From Platycnemis pennipes (lineage: Eukaryota > Arthropoda > Insecta > Odonata > Platycnemididae), in contig OW121846.1 of the NCBI GenBank assembly GCA_933228895.1, positions 22,263,088 through 22,327,087 on the forward strand: 64,000 nt of DNA, given 5' to 3'. This document shows, piece after piece, positions 1-11,000 of this stretch (position 1 is its first letter; each line of letters opens with the position of its first letter). The translations under genes were made by a program, and so were the position numbers. The notes beneath the pieces are model-generated. The model made no database searches, was not told the origin of the DNA, and saw only the letters and a program-made list of their open reading frames with translations.

Positions 1-3000
1 AAAATAAAATTACACGGTCGATAGCATCTGTTTCGTCACCTAGAATGGACCCTAAATCACCCGTAATATTCAGTCGGTTACGTACGTCCCGGTATCTGTC
101 ACACTCCGTCAGGATATGCCGAATTCCAAGAGGACAGTCGCAGTCATCACACCGAGGCGGCAATTTCTCTTCTGTGAAGAGAAAGGAGTGGGTCATTGGG
201 CTGTGCCCTATCCTCATCCGGGTGATGACGACTTCCTCTCGGCGGCTCCTCCTGACGGAAGTGGGCCACGCTGACGTCACCGGTTTAACTGTGCGCAGTT
301 TGTTGTTTGTAATGTTTCTCCACGACTCCCTCCACTGTTGAAGAACTGAGCTCTTGAGTGAGGCTCTTAGATCTTCACAAGATACCAGCGTCGACTTAAG
401 ATCGTCAAGATTGAGAGCGTGTTTTGCGGCAGAATCGGCTGCCTCATTTCCGGCAATTCCCACATGCCCAGGGATCCAAAGAAACCAGACAGTGGTTCCC
501 TTCCTGTGAAGGGAGAGCAGCGAGGAGTGAATATCCTGGACAATAGGATGCAAAGGAGAAAAGCCGGAAATGGATTTTAGGGCGCTCATGGAGTCTGAGC
601 AGACCACAAAGGAGCCACCGTTCACATTTATCCCATCAAGAGCCGTTTTAATACCTAACAGTTCCGCTGTGTAAATACTACACAGCGGGCTGAGTTTTGC
701 TTTGATGACTCCATGGTGAGATGATACAACCGCACAGGCACAAGCTGTATCCGTCTTCGAGCCGTCTGTAAACACGGGAACTAATTCTGGATGTTGGCTA
801 AGAAACATTAAGAATTGTTGCTGGTACTCTTCAGCGGTGGTAAAAGCCTTTTGTCGGTTGTAAAGGGACATTTTTATGTCGGGAGCGGGAGTTAACCATG
901 GCGGGTGACTAGAATGCCTGATGGGGTACATTTCTGGTAATAGAATACCTCGTTCACGGATAAAATTGTGGAAACGTACACTTACAGGCCGAGTGGCTTT
1001 TGTCCTGCGATTAAAAAGTTCTAAAAAGCGAGGTTTAAAAACAAGGTTAAAACATGGGTGCATCCTCATCGTTAAAATTTTTGCGGCATAGTTGCACATG
1101 AGCAGCAACCTTCGGTGGCATAATGGCGGCTCTCCTGCATCCGCGTAGACACTGACGACAGGACTTGTCCGGAAAGCACCCGTGCAAAGCCGGAGCCCTG
1201 CGTTGTGTACACTGTTCAGAGGTCGTAAGTAGGACTCCCGAGTGGATGAGTACACGAAGGATCCGTAGTCCAATTTGGACCGCACCAATGACCGGTATAG
1301 TAAAAGGAGTGTGGTGCGGTCTGCTCCCCACGATACGTTGCTTAAAAACTTTAGAATATTTAAGGACCTAGAACAATTGTTCCTTAAAAATTGAATATGT
1401 TCCCGCCAGTTTAGACGGGAATCGAAGATCATTCCCAAAAATCTGACCGACTGAGCGTAGTTAAGATCTCTGCCACCTAAGCGCAGTGGTAACGGAATAT
1501 GCACTCCCCTTAGCCGGTGAAAGTGGACACACACAGTTTTCACCGGAGAAAAAACAAAGCCATTTCTTAGTGTCCACCTGTGTAAACTGTTTAATGTCAG
1601 TTGGATCTGTCTGGAGGCAGTGAGAAGTTTGGATGACCGGCAGAAAATCGCCAGGTCATCGACAAACAAGGATCCAATTACAGGGGTTTTTATGCAGTCA
1701 ACTATATCATTTATTGCGATGGCGAAAAGTGTTACGCTAAGTACTGAGCCTTGAGGAATGCCGTTGTCCTGTCTGTAAAATTCTGAGAGATGTTGGCCTA
1801 TTTTTACTCTAAAAACTCGGTCCACTAAAAAATTACTGATAAAAGTCGGCAGATTGCCCCTAAAACCCCATTCATGCAGCGTGCTTAAAATCTTCCGCCG
1901 CCAGACACGATCGTAGGCCTTCTCCAAATCGAAGAACACTCCGATCGCGTGCTGGCGGAGGAGAAATGCTTCCTGGATGAAATTGTCAATTCTAACTATG
2001 TGGTCGATAGTGGAACGGCCCCGACGAAAACCGCACTGAATAGTGGAAAGAAGGTCTCGGCGCTCCAACCACCAAACGAGCCGCCGGTTCACCATCCTTT
2101 CCATTATTTTGCACAGGCAGCTGGTGAGGGATATGGGTCTATAGTTGTTTGGGTCACCTCTATCTTTGCCCTGTTTTGGGATGGGAACCACCGCAGACTC
2201 CCTCCAGGTTGATGGAAAGGCACCTTCAATCCAAAGCTGATTGAAAGTGTGGAGGACCTCCAACAATGCCTTCTCCGGAATATTACGGAGAAAGGCATTG
2301 TGGACCTCGTCAAGACCCGGAGATGTATTGCCTGTGTCGGCAATGGCGGACTTCAATTCCCACAAAGAGAAAGGAAGGTTATAGTCGGCAACATGTCGCG
2401 TCTCTTTGAAGTTTATCGGAATTAATTCGCAGCGGTCTTTAAAGGACAGAAAATTCCTACCGCATGCGTCATCGCTGCTCATTCGAGATATAAACTGGCC
2501 GAACGCCTTTCCGATGTCATGTGGTGACGTTATAACTTCATCTCTGATTTTAAGAAAAGTGACACCTAGCTGCTGGTGGTTACCCGACAGACTCCTTACC
2601 TTGCGCCATACCTGTGCAATTGGTGTCCTACAGTTAACACCGGAGACGAATTTCACCCAAGAAGCTTTTTTCGCATCCTTCACAACCTGTCGAGCTCTAG
2701 CTCTAAGTCGTCGGAAGGAGGCTAGATTTCTTTCGGTTGGGTATTTATTAAATATTCGCAACGCTTTTTTACGCTGGCGAATAGCTTTCGCACAATCATC
2801 ATTCCACCACGGCACCACAGGCCTTGTAATTATACGGCGAGACCGTGGTACGCTGCTGTCTGCCGCTTCAATGATGGTTGCAGTCAGGTTATCAATATTT
2901 TCCACACTGTCACGAGTTTCGTCATATTTAAAATTAAAATTCTCCTTAAAAAGGCCCCAGTTCGCCTTCTGAATAATCCAGCCGCCCGGCCGAATAAAAT

Positions 3001-3670
3001 CCGCATTAATATGGTGTTCCTTCGTAAAAAGGATGGGATAGTGATCGCTCCCACAAAGGTCGTCATGCACAAGTATATCAAGTTTTGTAGCTAAAATGCT
3101 CGACACGATACATAGGTCGATAGTCGAAGAGTCACCAGTAAAACTGTTAAAACGTGTTTTTTCCGCGTTATTTAGTAACACTAGGTTAGTGTCACATATA
3201 AATTGGGATAAAATCCGTCCTCTACGGTTGTACTGAGCTCTAGCGCTTCCCCATAGCGGATCGTGTGCGTTAAAATCTCCCAATAAAATAAAAGGCTGAG
3301 GTAGCTGATGGACAAGGGCTTCCAGGTTAAAACGGGTGACCGGCGCACCCTCCGGGAGATACACGTTACACAACGTAATCGCCTCGGGGGCACGCACGGT
3401 CACTGCTACCGCCTGAAGCGGCGTGTGTAGTTGCACTCGAGAGGTGTAAAGGGCCTCCCGAGTAGCAATCAACACTCCACCCTGGGCTCGTTGGCCACTG
3501 GTGTCGTCCAGTCTAAAAACGTTAAAACCTTTTAAAATGCCCTTGTCCGTTGTTTTAAAATGTGTTTCCTGCAGGCATATGCAAGAAGGGTTAAAATCAC
3601 GGATTAAAACGGTCAGCTCCTCCTTACGCCGATAAAAACCATTGCAGTTCCACTGCAGAGTAAAAGCCAT
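1..3670 (-). CDS. ORF2 polyprotein of element A (EN-RT-RNase H), 3'-partial
   Basis: ORF2 starts at the ATG complementary to 3668-3670, and 1223 codons lie in the window; by comparison with copy B the last 10 residues are missing. It encodes an apurinic-type endonuclease (motifs WNCNG, QETHF, GDFNAH, SDH), a reverse transcriptase with the FVDD catalytic box, an RNase H (FTDGS, YTAEL, CSDS, PGHVG) and a C-terminal CCHC. The product would nick the target DNA and copy the element RNA in place. I saw no stop or frameshift in the visible part, and its sequence matches the intact ORF2 of B throughout. ORF1 lies 75 nt upstream on the same transcript. Confidence 0.9.
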   Translation of the reverse strand, partial: MAFTLQWNCNGFYRRKEELTVLIRDFNPSCICLQETHFKTTDKGILKGFNVFRLDDTSGQRAQGGVLIATREALYTSRVQLHTPLQAVAVTVRAPEAITLCNVYLPEGAPVTRFNLEALVHQLPQPFILLGDFNAHDPLWGSARAQYNRRGRILSQFICDTNLVLLNNAEKTRFNSFTGDSSTIDLCIVSSILATKLDILVHDDLCGSDHYPILFTKEHHINADFIRPGGWIIQKANWGLFKENFNFKYDETRDSVENIDNLTATIIEAADSSVPRSRRIITRPVVPWWNDDCAKAIRQRKKALRIFNKYPTERNLASFRRLRARARQVVKDAKKASWVKFVSGVNCRTPIAQVWRKVRSLSGNHQQLGVTFLKIRDEVITSPHDIGKAFGQFISRMSSDDACGRNFLSFKDRCELIPINFKETRHVADYNLPFSLWELKSAIADTGNTSPGLDEVHNAFLRNIPEKALLEVLHTFNQLWIEGAFPSTWRESAVVPIPKQGKDRGDPNNYRPISLTSCLCKIMERMVNRRLVWWLERRDLLSTIQCGFRRGRSTIDHIVRIDNFIQEAFLLRQHAIGVFFDLEKAYDRVWRRKILSTLHEWGFRGNLPTFISNFLVDRVFRVKIGQHLSEFYRQDNGIPQGSVLSVTLFAIAINDIVDCIKTPVIGSLFVDDLAIFCRSSKLLTASRQIQLTLNSLHRWTLRNGFVFSPVKTVCVHFHRLRGVHIPLPLRLGGRDLNYAQSVRFLGMIFDSRLNWREHIQFLRNNCSRSLNILKFLSNVSWGADRTTLLLLYRSLVRSKLDYGSFVYSSTRESYLRPLNSVHNAGLRLCTGAFRTSPVVSVYADAGEPPLCHRRLLLMCNYAAKILTMRMHPCFNLVFKPRFLELFNRRTKATRPVSVRFHNFIRERGILLPEMYPIRHSSHPPWLTPAPDIKMSLYNRQKAFTTAEEYQQQFLMFLSQHPELVPVFTDGSKTDTACACAVVSSHHGVIKAKLSPLCSIYTAELLGIKTALDGINVNGGSFVVCSDSMSALKSISGFSPLHPIVQDIHSSLLSLHRKGTTVWFLWIPGHVGIAGNEAADSAAKHALNLDDLKSTLVSCEDLRASLKSSVLQQWRESWRNITNNKLRTVKPVTSAWPTSVRRSRREEVVITRMRIGHSPMTHSFLFTEEKLPPRCDDCDCPLGIRHILTECDRYRDVRNRLNITGDLGSILGDETDAIDRVILF

Positions 3671-3745
3671 AAATCTCTTTAAAAAATAAAATAAAATAAA
3701 ATAAATAAATAAATATATACAATAAATTATTTAAAAAGGCGGAGA

Positions 3746-4918
3746 TCAGCGCCGAATGCGGTGCTTCTTCCCCTTTTGTTTCGCGAGGAGGACTTCAGCT
3801 TCCGAGGGACTGTCGTCCTCCTCCATTGATTCCCCCGGAAGTTCTAGCTTGGCTAGTCCGGGGGGGCCGGGGGATGGCGTTTTTTCGCGCTGTTTCAGCG
3901 CTACCCCGGCTGAGGGTTTAGACTGGTTCTTCTTAGGAGAACCAGTGGTGGTTATATTTTTATTGATTGCCGGATTTGGTGCCTTAGCCGGCTTGGCTAC
4001 ATCTTTTACCTCTGCTGGTTTTGTGTTCGCCCAACTCTCTGTCTGTGTACTTTGGGACGCTTTTGGCACGGAGTTATTTGCAACGAAGGCAAAAGATTTT
4101 GAAAAGACAGGTGCTGCCATGGCCCTGTATCTTTTCCTCGCCTCGAAGTATGGAATTTTTTCAACTGTTTTTATTTCCATCACTTTTCTTTCCTCTAACA
4201 TCTTGGGACATTTGCGAGAGTACGCTGGATGCGTACCCTCGCAGTTGACGCAGTGTTGTTCCCTGTTGCATTCCGCACTCTCATGGCCTTCCAGGCCGCA
4301 GCGCGGGCAGGTGGCCTTGCCCTCACATCGCGTTGCGATGTGGCCGAAGCGCTGGCACTGGAAGCAGCGCATGGGCGCCGGTATGAATGGCCTCACTGGA
4401 ACCGATTCATAGCCGACGAATACCTTGTCGGGGAGACTGTCTCGCGCGAATGTTAGGACGACAGATGTCGTGTTTACAACTTCGCCGTTTCGCTTAGTGG
4501 TAAGTCGACGAGCATCTGTAACTCCTTGCGATGCCATCTCATTCTTAATCTCGTCGACTTCCACGTATAATAGGTCGTAATGAGATATTACTCCCCGACA
4601 GGTATTGAGAGTGCGGTGCAGCTCAGTTTTCACAGGGATGTCATGGAGCTTCTTTAGGGCCAACAGCTTTTCACTTTGTATGTTGTTCGATGTTTCGATA
4701 AGGAGGCTTCCGTCTCGCAGTTTTTTGGCCGATTTCAGCTCTCCTGGAATTGAGGCAGACAGCACCTTACGGATGAGAAAGGGAGATACCCGTTTAAGCG
4801 TCTCCCCTTCTTTCTCACACTTCATAATCACAAACCGCATACAAGCGGATAAACTTTTATCTCCCCCGCCCGTGTCCGGGCGGGATCTTTTGGAAGGTGG
4901 AAGATGTGATTCCGCCAT
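3746..4918 (-). CDS. ORF1 Gag-like nucleic-acid-binding protein of element A
   Basis: This is a 390-residue protein with three zinc knuckles: C185/C188/H193/C198, C204/C207/H212/C217, and a divergent third at C223/C226/H230/C237. A basic, Ser/Pro-rich tail ends in KKHRIRR. The region before the knuckles (residues 25-180) resembles the RRM-like part of I/jockey-type ORF1 proteins, which bind element RNA. I start it at the ATG complementary to 4916-4918. A 22-codon upstream extension is open, but it begins at a GTG and has no ATG after an in-frame TAG, so a eukaryotic start there is unlikely. An 8-bp stem hairpin (4979-4999) sits about 60 nt upstream of the ATG. The sequence is identical to ORF1 of copy B. 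Confidence 0.9.
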   Translation of the reverse strand: MAESHLPPSKRSRPDTGGGDKSLSACMRFVIMKCEKEGETLKRVSPFLIRKVLSASIPGELKSAKKLRDGSLLIETSNNIQSEKLLALKKLHDIPVKTELHRTLNTCRGVISHYDLLYVEVDEIKNEMASQGVTDARRLTTKRNGEVVNTTSVVLTFARDSLPDKVFVGYESVPVRPFIPAPMRCFQCQRFGHIATRCEGKATCPRCGLEGHESAECNREQHCVNCEGTHPAYSRKCPKMLEERKVMEIKTVEKIPYFEARKRYRAMAAPVFSKSFAFVANNSVPKASQSTQTESWANTKPAEVKDVAKPAKAPNPAINKNITTTGSPKKNQSKPSAGVALKQREKTPSPGPPGLAKLELPGESMEEDDSPSEAEVLLAKQKGKKHRIRR

Positions 4919-5516
4919 ACCAAGTAGTTCTTCATCCCCCGGGCTCCCCACCCACCATGGAGCCACACATTCGGGACGCCGCACCGCAAACCGGTGCGGT
5001 CGCCAGGGCTACCCGAGGGGATATAGCACCCTAGAGGTGGTTATCTGTTTCGGGTTGGGTCTTCGATGCACGGGCCCACCAAACCCGTACATCTCCGACC
5101 GCCCTACGCAGACCCCCACCTCCCTGGCACTCGCCACCGTTAAGCAGAACGCCACGGAAGCCGATTGACCGGGAGTGGCTAGCTCCCGGCCGCCCGTTTA
5201 CAGCGAATCCAGGGCCGAAGAGGGGTATTGGCCCGTAGTCCATACCGGGCATCCGACACCCGGCTGGGAACCACGGACTTCACCCTCCAGGATCCCCTTC
5301 TCCTCCTTACGGGTCTCCGCACACGGCAAACATGCGGGTGGATCGCAGGCCAGGTGGTATGGCCGCACACAGACAGTTGACCCACAATACTGTCCGGGCT
5401 CAACCCTTGTTGGCTCTGGGTTTGTTTACGGGGTTTTCTCCCCGCCCTTTTAGTCGCCTCTTACGACAAGCAGGGATACTGCGGGAGTATTCTCAATCCC
5501 CCTACCCGCAGGGGGG
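4919..5516 (-). promoter_or_regulatory. Structured 5' UTR of element A, probable internal promoter
   Basis: About 600 nt lie upstream of ORF1. Features seen: an 8-bp stem, 5-nt loop hairpin CCGCACCG/CGGTGCGG (4979-4986 with 4992-4999), the motif GTCGTAAGAGGCGAC (complement of 5453-5467), and a 7-bp pair CTGCGGG/CCCGCAG (5479-5485 with 5505-5511) at the very 5' end. All are conserved in B (offset 13161); D and F keep the GTCG motif (39132-39146, 55893-55907). I-type elements normally carry an internal promoter in this region. The promoter role is inferred, not seen. Confidence 0.55.
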
Positions 5517-7695
5517 GTGAGTTTAGAATTTAATGCTTAGCGACTCTGAAGATGGGATGAAAGAGGGTGAAACATTTGGTTGCAATTGCCATTACATATG
5601 AATGATAATATCATTCAGTATTCGTATTCAGTGATGACCTCATATGATTGGATTGAGAATCAATTAGGTACAACACGTCTCACATCATGATCAGGTGCGT
5701 CCCTGGAGGACATTTGGAAGCGGAGATTTCCATGCTTCCAAAGACAGAATGCGTATAGGCTGCGGACTATGTAACAAAGTTGTCATCTCAGGTGAGTTTT
5801 GATTTAATGCTAAGTGACACAGAAGATGGGATGAAAGAGGGTGAAACATTTGGTTGCAATTGCCATTACATATGAATGATAATATCATTCAGTATTCGTA
5901 TTCAGTGATGACCTCATATGATTGGATTGATGAATCAATTAGGTGCAACACGTCTCACATCAGGATCGAGTGCGTCCCTGGAGGACATTTGGAATTGGGA
6001 AGCGGAGATTTCCATGCTTCCAAAGACAGAATGCATATCGGCTGCGGACTATGTAACCTATTTGTCATCTCAGGTGAGTTTGAATTTAATACTAAGTGAC
6101 ACAGAAGATGGGATGAAAGAGGGTGAAACTTATGGTCTCAATTGCCATAACATATGAATGATAATATCATTCAGTATTCGTATTCAGTGATGACCTCATA
6201 TGATTGGATTGAGAATCAATTAGGTACAACACGTATCACATCAGGATCAGGTGAATCCTTGGTAGAACATTTGGAATTTGGAAGCAGAGATTTCCATGTT
6301 TCTCATGTGACCTTAAGGCCATTGTGTCATTTCAGGTGAGTTTAGAAGTTAATGCTTAGCGACACAGATGATGGGATGAAAGAGAGTGAAACATTTGGTT
6401 GCAATTGCCATTACATATGAATGATAATATCATTCAGTATTCGTATTCAGTGATGACCTCATATGATTGGATTGATAAATCAATTAGGTACAACACGTCT
6501 CACATTAGGATCAGGTGCATCCCTGGAGGACATTTGGAATTTTTAAGCGGAGATTTCCATGCTTCCAAAGACAGAATGCGTATCGGCTGTGGACTATGTA
6601 ACCAATTTGTCATCTCAGGTGAGTTTTGAATTTAATGCTAAGTGACACAGACGATGGGATGAAAGAGGGTGAAACATTTGGTTGCAATTGCCATTACATA
6701 TGAATGATAATATCATTCAGTATTCGTATTCAGTGATGACCTCATATGATTAGATTGAGAATCAATTAGGTACAACACGTCTCACATCAGGATCGAGTGC
6801 GTCCCTGGAGGACATTTGGAAGCGGAGATTTCCATGCTTCCAAAGACAGAATGCGTATCGGCTGCGGACTATGTAACAAAGTTGTCATCTCAGGTGAGTT
6901 TTGATTTAATGCTAAGTGACACAGAAGTTGGGATGAAAGAGGGTGAAACATTTTGTTGCAATTGCCATTACATATGAATGATAATATCATTCAGTATTCG
7001 TATTCAGCGATGACCTCATATGATTGGATTGATGAATCAATAGGTACAAAAGGTCTCGCATCAGGATCAGGTGCATCCCTGGAGGACATTTGGAATTTGG
7101 AAGCGGAGATTTCCTTCTTCCAAAGACAGAATGCGTATCGGCTGCGGACTATGTAACAAAGTTGTCATCTCAGGTGAGTTTTGATTTAATGCTAAGTGAC
7201 ACAGAAGTTGGGATGAAAGAGGGTGAAACATTTTGTTGCAATTGCCATTACATATGAATGATAATATCATTCAGTATTCGTATTCAGTGATGACCTCATA
7301 TGATTGGATTGATGAATCAATTAGGTGCAACACGTCTCACATCAGGATCAGGTGCATCCTTGGTAGAACATTTGGAATTTGGAAGCGGAGATTTCCATGT
7401 TTCTCATTTGACTTAGTAGCCGTTGTGTCATTTCAGATGAGTTTAGAAGTTAATGCTTAGCGACACAGATGATGGGATGAAAGAGAGTGAAACATTTGGT
7501 TGCAATTCCCATTACATAGGAATGATAACCTCATTGAGTATTCGTTTTCAGTGATGACCTCATATGATTGGATTGATGAATCAATTAGGTACAAAAGGTC
7601 ACGCATTAGGATCAGGTGCATCCTTGGTAGAACATTTGGAATTTGAAAGCGGAGATTTCCATGTTTCTCATGTGACTTTATAGCCATTGTGTCAT

Positions 7696-7735
7696 TTCAG
7701 GTGAGTTTAGAAGTTAATGCTTAGCGACTCTGAAG
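7696..7735. other. Unoccupied paralogue of the element B insertion site
   Basis: The junction of monomers anchored at 7500 and 7764 reads CAGGTGAGTTTAG followed by a GCGACTCTGAAG block. The same monomer pair flanks element B: the left flank ends CAGGTGAGTTTAG at 12941-12953, and the right flank starts GTGAGTTTAG and runs into GCGACTCTGAAG at 18678 onward. It is therefore an in-window empty-site reference for the insertion. Confidence 0.8.
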
Positions 7736-8047
7736 ATGGGATGAAAGAGGGTGAAACATTTGGTTGCAATTGCCATTACATATGAATGATAATATCAATC
7801 AGTATTTGTATTCAGTGATGACCTCATATGATTGGATTGATGAATCGATTAGGTACAACACGTCTCACATCAGGATCAGGTGCGTCCCTGGAGGACATTT
7901 GGAATTTTTAAGCGGAGATTTCCATGCTTCCAAAGACAGAATGCGTATCGGCTGTGGACTATGTAACCAATTTGTCATCTCAGGTGAGTTTTGAATTTTA
8001 ATGCTAAGCGACACAGACGATGGGATGAAAGAGGGTGAAACATTTGG

Positions 8048-11000
8048 TTGCAATTGCCATTACATAAGAATGATAATATCATTCAGTATTCGTATTCAGT
8101 GATGACCTCATATGATTGGATTGAGAATCAATTAGGTACAACACGTCTCACATCAGGATCAGGTGCGTCCCTGGAGGACATTTGGAAGCGGAGATTTCCA
8201 TGCTTCCAAAGACAGAATGCGTATCGGCTGCGGACTATGTAACAAAGTTGTCATCTCAGGTGAGTTTTGATTTAATGCTAAGTGACACAGAAGATGGGAT
8301 GAAAGAGGGTGAAACATTTGGTTGCAATTGCCATTACATATGAATGATAATATCATTCAGTATTCGTATTCAGTGATGACCTCATATGATTGGATTGATG
8401 AATCAATTAGGTGCAACACGTCTCACATCAGGATCGAGTGCTTCCCTGGAGGACATTTGGAATTGGGAAGCGGAGATTTCCATGCTTCCAAAGACAGAAT
8501 GCGTATCGGCTGCGGACTATGTAACAAAGTTGTCATCTCAGGTGAGTTTTGATTTAATGCTAAGTGACACAGAAGATGGGATGAAAGAGGGTGAAACATT
8601 TGGTTGCAATTGCCATTACATATGAATGATAATATCATTCAGTATTCGTATTCCGTCATGACCTCATATGATTGGATTGATGAATCAATTAGGTACAACA
8701 CGGCTCACATTAGGATCAGGTGCATCCCTGGAGGACATTTGGAATTTTGAAGCGGAGATTTCCATGCTTTCAAAGACAGAATGCGTATCGGCTGTGGACT
8801 ATGTAACCAATTTGTCATCGCAGGTGAGTTTTGAATTTAATGCTAAGCGACACAGACGATGGGATGAAAGAGGGTGAAACATTTGGTTGCAATTGCCATT
8901 ACATATGAATGATAATATCATTCAGTATTCGTATTCAGTGATGACCTCATATGATTGGATTGATGAATCAATAGGTACAACACGTGTCACATCAGGATCA
9001 GGTGCATCCCTGGAGGACATTTGGAAGCGGAGATTTCCATATTTCCAAAGACAAAATGCGTATCGGCTGTGGACTATGCAACCAATTTGTCATCTCAGGT
9101 GAGTTTTGATTTAATGCTAAGCGACACAGACGATGGGATGAAAGAGGGTGAAACATTTGGTTGCAATTGCCATTACATATGAATGATAATATCATTCAGT
9201 ATTCGTATTCAGTGATGACCTCATATGATTGGATTGATGAATCAATTAGGTACAACACGTATCACATAAGGATCAGGTGCATCTTTGGGAGGACATTTGG
9301 AATTTGGAAGCGGAGATTTCCATGTTTCTCATGTGACTTTGTAGCCATTGTGTCATTTCAGGTGAGTTTAGAAGTTAATGCTTATCGACACAGATGATGG
9401 GATGAAAGAGAGTGAAACATTTGGTATCAATTGCCATTACATATGAATGATAAAATCAATCAGTATTCGTATTCAGTGATGACCTCATATGATTGGATTG
9501 AGATTCAATTAGGTACAACACGTCTCATATCAGGTGCATCTTTGGGAGGACATTTGGAATTTGGAAGCGGAGATTTCCATGCTTCCAAAGACAGAATCCG
9601 TATCGGCTGCGGACTATGTAACCAATTTTACATCTCAGGTGAGGTTTTCAATTTAATGCTAAGTGACACAAAAGATGGGATGAAAGAATGTGAAACATTT
9701 GGTTGCAATTGCCATTACATATGAATGATAATAACATTCCATATTCGTATTCAGTGATGACCTCATATGATTGGATTGAGAATCAATTAGGTACAACACG
9801 TCTCACATCAGGATCAGGTGAATACTTGGTAGAACATTTGGAATTTTTAAGCGGAGATTTCCATGCTTCCAAAGACAGAATGCGTATCGGCTGTGGACTA
9901 TGTAACCAATTTGTCATCTCAGGTGAGTTTTGAATTTTAATGCTAAGCGACACAGACGATGGGATGAAAGAGGGTGAAACATTTGGTTGCAATTGCCATT
10001 ACATAAGAATGATAATATCATTCAGTATTCGTATTCAGTGATGACCTCATATGATTGGATTGAGAATCAATTAGGTACAACACGTCTCACATCAGGATCA
10101 GGTGCGTCCCTGGAGGACATTTGGAAGCGGAGATTTCCATGCTTCCAAAGACAGAATGCGTATCGGCTGCGGACTATGTAACAAAGTTGTCATCTCAGGT
10201 GAGTTTTGATTTAATGCTAAGTGACACAGAAGATGGGATGAAAGAGGGTGAAACATTTGGTTGCAATTGCCATTACATATGAATGATAATATCATTCAGT
10301 ATTCGTATTCAGTGATGACCTCATATGATTGGATTGATGAATCAATTAGGTGCAACACGTCTCACATCAGGATCGAGTGCTTCCCTGGAGGACATTTGGA
10401 ATTGGGAAGCGGAGATTTCCATGCTTCCAAAGACAGAATGCGTATCGGCTGCGGACTATGTAACAAAGTTGTCATCTCAGGTGAGTTTTGATTTAATGCT
10501 AAGTGACACAGAAGATGGGATGAAAGAGGGTGAAACATTTGGTTGCAATTGCCATTACATATGAATGATAATATCATTCAGTATTCGTATTCCGTCATGA
10601 CCTCATATGATTGGATTGATGAATCAATTAGGTACAACACGGCTCACATTAGGATCAGGTGCATCCCTGGAGGACATTTGGAATTTTGAAGCGGAGATTT
10701 CCATGCTTTCAAAGACAGAATGCGTATCGGCTGTGGACTATGTAACCAATTTGTCATCGCAGGTGAGTTTTGAATTTAATGCTAAGCGACACAGACGATG
10801 GGATGAAAGAGGGTGAAACATTTGGTTGCAATTGCCATTACATATGAATGATAATATCATTCAGTATTCGTATTCAGTGATGACCTCATATGATTGGATT
10901 GATGAATCAATAGGTACAACACGTGTCACATCAGGATCAGGTGCATCCCTGGAGGACATTTGGAAGCGGAGATTTCCATATTTCCAAAGACAAAATGCGT

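Larger units (their letters stand above)
1..5516 (-). mobile_element. Non-LTR retrotransposon A (I superfamily), 3' end off window
   Basis: This minus-strand element holds ORF2 (running off the left edge), ORF1 and a complete 5' UTR. Its 5' terminus is the G/C-rich run at 5511-5516, followed directly by satellite sequence starting GTGAGTTTAG at 5517. It is a near-identical copy of element B: every position maps with a constant offset of 13161. The only base differences I noticed in the element are 5085-5086 against 18246-18247 in the 5' UTR. EN, RT, RNase H and a CCHC ORF1 place it in the I superfamily; jockey-clade elements lack RNase H. I infer that A and B are products of one insertion plus a segmental duplication, not two insertions. 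Confidence 0.93.

Noticed and set aside
3756..4412. Plus-strand ORFs of 75-218 codons over the retroelement ORF1/ORF2 regions (A, B, D, F)
   Set aside because: These are antisense shadows of GC-biased coding sequence. They carry no recognisable domains and do not survive in decayed copies.
4919..4984. A 22-residue N-terminal extension of ORF1 (RRPECVAPWWVG...)
   Set aside because: It begins at GTG, with an in-frame TAG upstream and no ATG. The sequence is conserved between copies, probably because it is structured 5' UTR. The downstream ATG is the supported start.
5479..5516. HDV-like ribozyme at the element 5' end
   Set aside because: The crossed pairings resemble P1/P2, but only two bases separate the second helix strand from the return of the first, leaving no room for P3. 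The catalytic C context was not seen either. It is kept only as a possible pseudoknot.
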